Shown: piece after piece, positions 33,998-40,451 of the stretch | Numbering within the stretch: the stretch's first letter is position 1 | Layout: every line of letters begins with the position of its first letter | Assembly (NCBI GenBank): GCA_016213695.1 | Contig: JACQZV010000038.1 | Location: 1 to 55,401, forward strand | DNA: 55,401 bases | From: Acidobacteriota bacterium | GTDB lineage: Bacteria > Acidobacteriota > Vicinamibacteria > Vicinamibacterales > UBA2999 | Direction of reading: 5' to 3' | Made by a program: the position numbers and the translations under genes | The notes under the pieces: model-generated | The model's database searches: none | What the model saw: the letters and a program-made list of their open reading frames with translations, nothing else | Told to the model about the DNA's origin: nothing

Positions 33998-35462
33998 ACT
34001 CGTGGGCATCGGCGCCGCGACCGGTGCGGCCCTCGGGATTCATGCGCTGATTGGCGAACCGCAGTCGATCGCCAGTCGTCTCCTGACGCTCGCGATATTC
34101 GCGGCGGTCGGTGCGGTGGAAGGGACCGCGTTGGCCGGATTCCAGTGGCGCGTGCTCCGCGCACGGCTTCCCCGCTTGCGTGTGGGGGAATGGGTGGGCG
34201 TCACCGTCGCCCTCGCGGTGGGGGGCTGGATCGTGGGCATGATGCCGTCGCTCTTCATCAATCACGAGGCGGCGGCACAGGAAGAACCCGGCCTCGCGTT
34301 CGTGTTGCTCATGGCGTCGATAGCCGGTGCTGGCGCGGGTCTCTGCTTCGGCGCGGCGCAATGGTTCATCCTCCGCCGACACGCGGAGCGAGCGAGCCGG
34401 TGGATCTGGATCCACGTGCCCGCGTGGGCGCTGGCCATGACGGCGATCTTCCTTGGCGCGTCGTTGCCTTCCGGGGGATCCTCCGGCTGGTTCATCGGAC
34501 TCAGCGGTGTAACCGGTGGAATGCTCGGCGGGCTGCTCCTGGGCGCGGTCACTGGGCTCGTGGCAAGCAATCTTCGGCCGTGGGTGGACGAGCAGCACTG
34601 GTCCCTCCAGGGCAAGGTCTGCGCGGTTACCGGCGCGAACTCGGGCATCGGACAGGAGGTGTCCCTCGGTCTGGCGCGCCTCGGCGGATCGGTCTTCCTG
34701 CTGTGTCGCCGACCCGCGGAAGGCGAGCGAGTGCGGCAGTTCATTCTCGCGAGACAGCCGGGCGCTGACGTGTCGGTGGTGACCTGTGATGTCGGCGACT
34801 TCGGATCCATCCGCCGTGCCGCCGCACAGCTGCTCACCGAGCGGCCGCGTCTCGACGTGCTCGTGCACAACGCCGGGGCGACCTTTCCCGAGCGGACGAT
34901 GACCGCGAACGGTATCGAAGCGACGTTGGCGGTGGACGTCGTGGGCCCATTCCTCCTGACCGCGCTACTTCGCCAGCGACTCGAGCAGTGCGGCGGACGC
35001 GTCATCACGCTGACGGGCATCTACCAACGTAAGGGACAGGTCGATACGAGCGATCTCCACTTTGCTCATCGACCGTACGACTCGCTCGCCGCCAACAATC
35101 AGGCGCAACGGGGCCGATGGCTGTTCATGTCGGAACTGGCGCGGCGGGCGCCGCAGTTGATGACCGCCTCCGTGCACCCGGGTGCCGTGCTCACCGGCGC
35201 GCAGGCGCGCTTGCCACGTCTAGTACGCGCCCTGATCCGTACGCTGGCGCGACCGGCCTTCGTCCGCCCGGAGGTGGGCGCGATTCCCGCGCTGCGGCTC
35301 GCCGCGCACCCGGACGGTCCGCACCAGACAGGACGCTATTTCGATCGGTGTCACCTGGCGCCCGATGTGGCCAACGCGGCGCTCGCGCGCGCGTTCTGGA
35401 CAGCGTGTGAGGACATGACGGGCGCCGCTCGGTCGGTCGGCGAGATGGCCCGAGCCGGATAG
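33954..35462 (+). CDS. membrane domain fused to an SDR-fold protein lacking catalytic residues
   Basis: A 502-residue protein. Residues 1-205 hold about five hydrophobic helices, for example VGIGAATGAALGIHALIG, LTLAIFAAVGAVEGTALAGF and ITGGMLGG-like Gly-rich turns. Residues from about 220 form a short-chain dehydrogenase fold with the nucleotide loop TGANSGIG (from 226) and VHNAG. Compared with retinol-dehydrogenase-like SDRs the Y-x-x-x-K site is replaced (N381, Q385) and the active-site Ser region reads TLTGIYQ, so oxidoreductase activity is unlikely. ATG 33954 has AGGAGG 9 nt upstream. It lies in a block of different composition flanked by repeats, followed by a small membrane protein after 8 nt. 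Confidence 0.85.
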   Translation: MTFYRRWIVACAAGELVGIGAATGAALGIHALIGEPQSIASRLLTLAIFAAVGAVEGTALAGFQWRVLRARLPRLRVGEWVGVTVALAVGGWIVGMMPSLFINHEAAAQEEPGLAFVLLMASIAGAGAGLCFGAAQWFILRRHAERASRWIWIHVPAWALAMTAIFLGASLPSGGSSGWFIGLSGVTGGMLGGLLLGAVTGLVASNLRPWVDEQHWSLQGKVCAVTGANSGIGQEVSLGLARLGGSVFLLCRRPAEGERVRQFILARQPGADVSVVTCDVGDFGSIRRAAAQLLTERPRLDVLVHNAGATFPERTMTANGIEATLAVDVVGPFLLTALLRQRLEQCGGRVITLTGIYQRKGQVDTSDLHFAHRPYDSLAANNQAQRGRWLFMSELARRAPQLMTASVHPGAVLTGAQARLPRLVRALIRTLARPAFVRPEVGAIPALRLAAHPDGPHQTGRYFDRCHLAPDVANAALARAFWTACEDMTGAARSVGEMARAG

Positions 35463-35470
35463 GCACGACG

Positions 35471-36004
35471 ATGGCCGCCCAGCGGCGCCGCTGGCTCTTT
35501 CCTCTCGATGGGAGTATCGCGATGCCAGTCGGCGGTGTGATCTCGGTAGTGGCACTCATCCCAAACATCGTGTGGGCGCTCCTTCCATCGTCCGATTTGC
35601 CGGAACCACGCACGGAAGGGGCAGCCGAACCATCCCGAGCACTCGCCTTGATCGAGCAGGTTGCGCGCCTTGGGGTTTTCAGCGTGCCGTTCTTCTACAC
35701 GTTCGCGCCGCTCCACCCGATCGAGGGGACCGCGCTCATCGTGTTAGTTGCCGCCCTGGGCGTCTATTACCTGTGCTGGTTCCGGTACTTCGCACGAGGG
35801 CGCGGCTCTCGGTTGCTCTATCAGCCGCTCTGGGGAGTGCCGGTCCCCATGGCCGTGAGTCCCGTGATCTATTTCGCCGCGGCGAGCGTGGTGCTTCACG
35901 CCATCTGGCTCGCTGCGGCCACCGTGCTGCTGTCACTGTCGCACATTCCATTGAGCTACCGAGAAGCGCGACGGCACTGTCAAGTTGACGAGGCCAAGGC
36001 CTGA
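35471..36004 (+). CDS. small multi-pass membrane protein
   Basis: A protein of up to 177 residues with about five predicted helices (VGGVISVVALIPNIVWALLP, LGVFSVPFFYTF, GTALIVLVAALGVYYLCWF and others). No family was recognised. It starts 8 nt after the SDR-fusion gene. Two starts are possible: 35471, or ATG 35522 (MPVGGVIS), which has GGGAG upstream and places the first helix right at the N-terminus. Probably works with the membrane-anchored SDR protein. Confidence 0.7.
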   Translation: MAAQRRRWLFPLDGSIAMPVGGVISVVALIPNIVWALLPSSDLPEPRTEGAAEPSRALALIEQVARLGVFSVPFFYTFAPLHPIEGTALIVLVAALGVYYLCWFRYFARGRGSRLLYQPLWGVPVPMAVSPVIYFAAASVVLHAIWLAAATVLLSLSHIPLSYREARRHCQVDEAKA

Positions 36005-36190
36005 CTATCCCTTTGAGTGTCCACGGATCAGTCTTCTCGATCGGCTTTCGGAGGCGGGCCGTGAAATGAGCCGCCGAGCCGCCGGCATCGCTTGCGTCAA
36101 CCGAACGTAGCGCCGATCGCTTCACGCGTTCTTCAAGGATGTGGAAAGCGGCGATCTCTGTCACCGAGAGCCCCGCGTGTCCTCGGATGT
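36005..36190. other. non-coding right part of the putative insertion
   Basis: No gene or RNA is recognised here. TGTCCAC near 36018 is the inverse of GTGGACA near 33638, a weak hint of terminal inverted repeats. The stretch ends at the second copy of the 29-bp bla repeat. Confidence 0.4.
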
Positions 36191-36219
36191 CGCATCAAGG
36201 CGGGGGAGACGCCCCATCC
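36191..36219. repeat. 29-bp direct repeat, copy 2 (bla-derived, non-coding)
   Basis: Identical to 33460-33488 and followed at once by TCAAGGCACAA, which in the bla locus occurs 102 nt later (33591-33601). The copy thus looks like bla 3' DNA with an internal deletion of 102 bp. Confidence 0.9.
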
Positions 36220-36220
36220 T

Positions 36221-36314
36221 CAAGGCACAAAGCACAAGTCACAAGTCACAAGTCACAAGGCTCAAGTCGCACGGTGGTTCACCGTCTTGAGCCTTGAGCC
36301 TTGTGCCCTGTGAC
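36221..36314. repeat. heptanucleotide arrays in inverted orientation forming a long hairpin
   Basis: Left array (36221-36266) uses AAGTCAC/AAGGCAC-type words; right array (36287-36314) is their complement (TTGAGCC, TTGAGCC, TTGTGCC, CTGTGAC). Arms CACAAGGCTCAAG (36254-36266) and CTTGAGCCTTGTG (36293-36305) pair perfectly. An inner hairpin ACGGTG-GTT-CACCGT sits at 36271-36285. It lies just after the stop of the dihaem cytochrome gene and may end its transcript. Confidence 0.85.
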
Positions 36315-36324
36315 CCGCGCGCGT

Positions 36325-37356
36325 CTACTGCGTGGCCGTCGTGAGCGGCGCGGGAGCGATGTTCGCCTCGTCGCTCGGCCCGGTCTTGACGACCGGCTTG
36401 GCCCAGCGGACGACGCCGCGCACGTTGTCGGCCGCCGTGCCGGCGCGCGACAGCGTGAGCGAGTAGGTCTGCCGGTCCTTCGGCGCCAGCTTGCCGAGCT
36501 GCCACACGGCGACATTCGCCTTGAGTCCCGCGTCGGCGCGCACGCCCTGGTAGCCGCTTCCCGTCGTACTCACGACATTGGCACCGGCAGGGACGACGAG
36601 ATTGACCGTGAGATCTTCGGCCGTAAGCCCTCGATTCGGCAGACCGCTGTTCTGGACCGTCAGGCTGTAGGTGACGCCGCTTGCGGCGGCGACGCCGGCG
36701 CTGAGCTGGCTCGCGATGAGCGGCCGGTACCCGAGGTCGCGGGCGTACGTCCAGACTTCCTGCACGAGCGACTCGGGCAGCCGCGCGGGCGAGTAGGTGC
36801 CCATGCGGACGCGGACGGCGGGCTCTTCGCCGAGCGTCTTCCAGTGCGCGGGCATGATCTTGGCGTGGTCGTACACCATCCGCTTGACCCATTCGAAGTC
36901 GGCGTTGATCGCGCCCATGTTCTGGCGGGGGCCGTTCAGCGTCGGACCGTGGCACTGCGCGCATCCGACGGTCGAGAGCGCGACTTCGAGGCCGCGGGGC
37001 GCTCCGGCGGGCACGGTAAACCGCCATGGCCCTGGCTGCGCCACGGCCGGGAGGCCGTCGAAGTAGGCCACCAGATCGGCGATTTCCCGGTCGCTGACCT
37101 GCGACTCGACGAACGCGGGCATGATGCCCCACGGCTGCCGCACGGCCCGCCGGAACTGCGGGACGGTCAGCCGGCGGCCGGCGAGGTCGGGTCCGAAGGC
37201 GCCTTCACCGTTGGTACCGTGACAGTTCCGGCACTGGGTGGCCGGGCCTTCCCAGAGGGTCTTGCCGGCCTGGGCGTTGCCGGCCTGCGCGGCGGCGGTG
37301 GTCGGAGCGAGCAGGAAGAGGACGAGAGCGAGCAGCGGTGCGAGCAACGTGAACAT
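36325..37356 (-). CDS. periplasmic dihaem cytochrome c with C-terminal beta domain
   Basis: A 343-residue exported protein (signal peptide MFTLLAPLLALVLFLLAPTT). Two c-type haem sites are present, CRNCH (42-46) and CAQCH (132-136). The first lies in a classic cytochrome c fold with the distal Met candidate in WGIMPAF; the second follows with KIMPAHWKT. Residues from about 220 form an Ig/DUF11-like beta domain (VTYSLTVQNSGLPNRGLTAE). The protein should carry electrons in the periplasm, perhaps bound to another complex through the beta domain. ATG 37356 has AGGAGG upstream. It is a single gene, ending in the inverted heptamer arrays. Confidence 0.9.
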   Translation of the reverse strand: MFTLLAPLLALVLFLLAPTTAAAQAGNAQAGKTLWEGPATQCRNCHGTNGEGAFGPDLAGRRLTVPQFRRAVRQPWGIMPAFVESQVSDREIADLVAYFDGLPAVAQPGPWRFTVPAGAPRGLEVALSTVGCAQCHGPTLNGPRQNMGAINADFEWVKRMVYDHAKIMPAHWKTLGEEPAVRVRMGTYSPARLPESLVQEVWTYARDLGYRPLIASQLSAGVAAASGVTYSLTVQNSGLPNRGLTAEDLTVNLVVPAGANVVSTTGSGYQGVRADAGLKANVAVWQLGKLAPKDRQTYSLTLSRAGTAADNVRGVVRWAKPVVKTGPSDEANIAPAPLTTATQ

Positions 37357-37450
37357 CGGTGCGACCCTCCTGATGGCGACGTGAAATGTTGGCGCCTACT
37401 CTACACGGATCGGGACGGCTATGGGAGCCTGGCGGTAGACTGAGTCACGC

Positions 37451-37527
37451 GCGCCCGTAGCTCAGGTGGATAGAGCACCGGCCTTCTAAGCCGGGGGTCG
37501 AAGGTTCGAGTCCTTCCGGGCGCGCCA
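37451..37527 (+). tRNA. tRNA-Arg (TCT)
   Basis: A 77-nt tRNA including the encoded CCA. The acceptor GCGCCCG pairs with CGGGCGC, the anticodon stem CCGGC/GCCGG encloses CTTCTAA (TCT), and the T arm is GAAGGTTCGAGTCCTTC. Confidence 0.95.
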
Positions 37528-37553
37528 ACGCGCAGGCCCGCGCGGCAGCCCCC

Positions 37554-38465
37554 TCATGGGAGCGTCCCCTTCAGTTCTCTATAAATTCGCCGCAGAACAA
37601 CTTCTCTCTGCGCGGCGAATGCATACAGCTTCGCGTACTGATCGAGCCTGACCGCGGCGACTGCCTGATCTTCGCTCGCGCCCCGCGCGATCTCATTCTG
37701 GATTCCGTCTCGCGCTTCCACGAGGATTTGCCGCATGCGGTCGAGCGCCGCTCGAGTCTGCTTCGGATCGTCAGGGATTGGCCCATGACCCGGTATGAAG
37801 ATCTCGGCGTCGAGCGCCTTCACTGCATCCAGCACCCGAATCCACGAGACGCCGTAGCCCCCCGCCATATTTGGAAATTCTTCGTTGAAGAACACCTCGC
37901 TCATGTACGCGATCCGGTCCTGGGGCACGAACAGGATGCTGTCCCCTTTCGTGTGCGCGGAGCCGAAATAGAGAATCTGAATCTCCTTGCCGCCGAGGTG
38001 CAACGTCAGTCGATCGCGAAACGTCGCGTTCGGCATCCGCGCGCGCTGCTCGTCGTCCGGTAAACGGCCGCGCTGCATCTGGTCGAGCAAGCCGGCGCGG
38101 TAGGTGTCGTGCCCGATCTTGAACACATCAGCGTAGGCGGTATTCCCCTTGCTGAACGGATCGTGAAACACAGAGGAGACGAGATAGCGAACGGGCTGTC
38201 TGACGACGCCGGCAATCGCCTGCCGCTCGGCGCGCGCGATCGCGTCCGAGTCCAGCGCGTCGAAGACCACCACGCCTTCGCTCGTGGCGATGACACCGCT
38301 GTTGAAAAGTCTGCCCTCGTTGTTCGTCGTGAACACGTAGTGACCGGGAATGACTTGCCGCAGGCTTCCCGGATTCGCCGCCCGATCAGCGGACGGCGCC
38401 TGCGAAGCCGTAGCGGTCTGCAGCGCAAGCAGGAGCACGGCGGCAGTCGCGAGCCTGGTCGTCAT
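37554..38465 (-). CDS. secreted MBL-fold protein with degenerate HxHxDH motif
   Basis: A 303-residue exported protein (signal peptide MTTRLATAAVLLLALQTATA). It follows the metallo-beta-lactamase fold: GVIATSEGVVVFDA, then the place of the first Zn motif, later GSAHTKGDSILF and FIPGHGP. At residues 99-104 the motif reads VFHDPF rather than HxHxDH, so three of four ligands are missing, while the later H and D ligands are kept. It may bind one metal or act as a binding protein. The C-terminal helices (ARGASEDQAVAAVRLDQYAK) are intact. Lies between tRNA-Arg and the next DUF6152 module. Confidence 0.82.
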   Translation of the reverse strand: MTTRLATAAVLLLALQTATASQAPSADRAANPGSLRQVIPGHYVFTTNNEGRLFNSGVIATSEGVVVFDALDSDAIARAERQAIAGVVRQPVRYLVSSVFHDPFSKGNTAYADVFKIGHDTYRAGLLDQMQRGRLPDDEQRARMPNATFRDRLTLHLGGKEIQILYFGSAHTKGDSILFVPQDRIAYMSEVFFNEEFPNMAGGYGVSWIRVLDAVKALDAEIFIPGHGPIPDDPKQTRAALDRMRQILVEARDGIQNEIARGASEDQAVAAVRLDQYAKLYAFAAQREVVLRRIYRELKGTLP

Positions 38466-38547
38466 GGGCGTTATGCTAACGCCAAAACGGCCGAAGGTTC
38501 GCTCGGAAGTGCGCGACCGCCGTCGCCGGCGAATGAGCGGCGTGCGA

Positions 38548-39405
38548 TTACGGGACGATGTTGACCCCGGATGGCTTGGCCAGTGTGTCGATATATTCGA
38601 TCGCTTCCGACGGGACGCACAGCGTCTCGGGAAACTCCTGCGCCTTCATCCAATAGAGGTTCGCCCGCATGAACGTCCACGGCTTCGTATAGAACTTCGG
38701 GTCGTCCACCGTGGCGGTAAGCTGCAGGTTGTATTGATCGAGGCGCGTGTAGCGTTCCCGGATGTGCGCCATGGAGCTGCGCGGGTGTCCCAGGCCGTCC
38801 AGCCACGGGCGGTCGTCCAGACCCGTCGTGTCGATGACGAGCGTGGTGTCGTTCTCCCAGCGGCCGACCGAGTATCCGTAGTAGCGCGATTCGGGAGCCC
38901 CCTTCACGTCGACGGCCTTCGGGAGCGCGCGCCCATCCATCCAGATCTCGCGCCACAGGCGCTGCTGCTCGTACGCGATGAGGATGCGGCCGGGCGCCGA
39001 GCCGAAGAGGACGCCGCCCCGGTTGGTGATCGCGTAGGTGAGCACGTTGCGTGGGAAGCCGAGCGGATCGCACGTGATGGCCGGGTCGTTCGACACGCCG
39101 GGAGCGCCGCCCGTGCTCGCGGGATTGGTGGCGGGGCCGTACGCCTTGCGTTGCTTGAGGATGGCCTCGCCCGCGGGTGTCATCGGCGGCACCGGATCGG
39201 GCTTGTTGCTCGTACCCGGTCCCACCCACGCGCCGGACAAATCCCGCTTCGGTGCGGGGCCCGGTGGATTCGGCATCTTCGGGATGCCCTCCGACACGAA
39301 CCCCTCGCCGCTGACGCGCTGGCGGCCCCGGGCAGCCGGGTCCGCGCCGTACGCGACGAGCACGGCCAGCACCGCGGCCGTTGAAGCCAGAATGGAGTTG
39401 CGCAC
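38548..39405 (-). CDS. secreted DUF6152-partner family protein (module 3)
   Basis: A 285-residue protein with GTG start at 39405 (GAGGAGG upstream) and an N-terminal signal sequence (MRNSILASTAAVLAVLVAYG). Family features: PAPKRDLSGAWVGPG, TCDPLGFPR, LIAYEQQRLWREIWMDGR, ESRYYGYSVGRWENDTTLVI and ERYTRLDQYNL before VDDPKFYTKPW. It is very close to the module 5 protein (44963-45829), including the C-terminal MKAQEF.ETLC.PSEAIEY region. Follows its DUF6152 gene by 14 nt. Confidence 0.86.
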   Translation of the reverse strand: MRNSILASTAAVLAVLVAYGADPAARGRQRVSGEGFVSEGIPKMPNPPGPAPKRDLSGAWVGPGTSNKPDPVPPMTPAGEAILKQRKAYGPATNPASTGGAPGVSNDPAITCDPLGFPRNVLTYAITNRGGVLFGSAPGRILIAYEQQRLWREIWMDGRALPKAVDVKGAPESRYYGYSVGRWENDTTLVIDTTGLDDRPWLDGLGHPRSSMAHIRERYTRLDQYNLQLTATVDDPKFYTKPWTFMRANLYWMKAQEFPETLCVPSEAIEYIDTLAKPSGVNIVP

Positions 39406-39419
39406 GGTCTGCCTCCTCG

Positions 39420-39860
39420 TTATTTCTTGACGTCGGCGTCGGGATCGTACCGGGTCTTGCCGCCCGCATCTCCACCAAGCTGGGTGTCGTGCAGCTCAGA
39501 GCCGTCGGCGAGCACGAGCTTCTGGAGACGGCCGGCAGGATTGCCGTTCTTGGCCACGTACATCCGGACCGTGATGACGTCACCCGGAGTGACCGACGCC
39601 TTGGTCCAGCCAATCAGCCGGAGCGCCTGCGGCGCCGCCGTCTCGACGACCATGTGCACGACGGCGCCCTTGGCATCCTTGGCGTCGAAGTTGATGAGCG
39701 CGTGCGGATTGGCCCAGGCGAATTGCGTGACCGTCGCCTGCTTGAACTCGGTGATCGTGTCCTCATACGCCGCGTTGCCGTGATGCGCCAGCGCCCGCAC
39801 GCCAGCCAGCGTCAGAACGCCGAGAAGGAAAAGGAAGGTGACGCGTCGATGTCCGGTCAT
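39420..39860 (-). CDS. DUF6152-type small secreted protein (module 3)
   Basis: A 146-residue exported protein, start ATG 39860 (GAGGT upstream). The signal sequence ends RALA and cleavage should leave HHGNAAYED at the N-terminus. Signature: VTQFAWANPHALINFD, VHMVVETAAPQALRLIGW, VTPGDVITVRMYVAKNG. Its mature sequence is identical to module 5 (45842-46285) except for one conservative change and the last few residues, whereas the signal peptides are unrelated. This indicates recent duplication or gene conversion of the coding core. Confidence 0.9.
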   Translation of the reverse strand: MTGHRRVTFLFLLGVLTLAGVRALAHHGNAAYEDTITEFKQATVTQFAWANPHALINFDAKDAKGAVVHMVVETAAPQALRLIGWTKASVTPGDVITVRMYVAKNGNPAGRLQKLVLADGSELHDTQLGGDAGGKTRYDPDADVKK

Positions 39861-39991
39861 GGTGTACCTCGTGTGAGGCTGCATGATAACGCCATTTGCG
39901 GCGCTGTAAAGCCCATGCTCGCCCCTCGGTCAAACCGCTGGTGCATCCGCCGTCCGCAGCGTTACAATTCGCGCACGCGGAGGACGAAAGC

Positions 39992-40450
39992 ATGGCGTTC
40001 GACCTGGTCGTCAACGGGAGCACACACCGCGTCGATGCCGATCCGCAGACGCCCCTGCTGTGGGTCATCCGCGATCACGTCGGCCTGACGGGCACGAAAT
40101 TCAGCTGCGGCATCGGGCAGTGCGGCGCCTGCACCGTGCACCTCGACGGCCGCGCCGTGCGCTCGTGCAGCATCCCGGCGGCGACGGCCATCGGCAAGCC
40201 TGTTGTGACCATCGAAGGCGTGTCGCCGGACGGCACGCACCCCATTCAGCTCGCCTGGAAGGAATTCGACGCGCCGCAGTGCGGCTACTGCCAGTCCGGC
40301 ATGATCATGAGCGCGCTGGCGCTGCTGCGCGAGCGTCCGCACCCCACCGACGCCGACATCGACGCCCGCGTGACCAACGCCTGCCGATGCGGCACGTATT
40401 ACCGCGTCCGGAAGGCCATCCACCTCGCCGCCGATCTGATGGGGAAGTGA
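39992..40450 (+). CDS. (2Fe-2S) subunit of a molybdenum hydroxylase (IorA type)
   Basis: A 152-residue electron-transfer subunit of xanthine-oxidase-family enzymes. The first cluster is bound by C39, C44, C47 and C59 ([15 protein letters not shown]), and the second by C97, C100, C131 and C133 (CGYCQSG, CRCGTY). This is the standard layout of isoquinoline 1-oxidoreductase alpha. ATG 39992 has GGAGGA upstream; the longer frame is not needed. It is followed after 1 nt by the large subunit. It has no signal of its own and would be co-exported with the large subunit via Tat. Confidence 0.94.
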   Translation: MAFDLVVNGSTHRVDADPQTPLLWVIRDHVGLTGTKFSCGIGQCGACTVHLDGRAVRSCSIPAATAIGKPVVTIEGVSPDGTHPIQLAWKEFDAPQCGYCQSGMIMSALALLRERPHPTDADIDARVTNACRCGTYYRVRKAIHLAADLMGK

Positions 40451-40451
40451 G

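Noticed and set aside
33630..36025. Terminal inverted repeats (GTGGACA / TGTCCAC) of an insertion sequence
   Set aside because: Only 7 bp match and there is no transposase; kept only as a weak remark.
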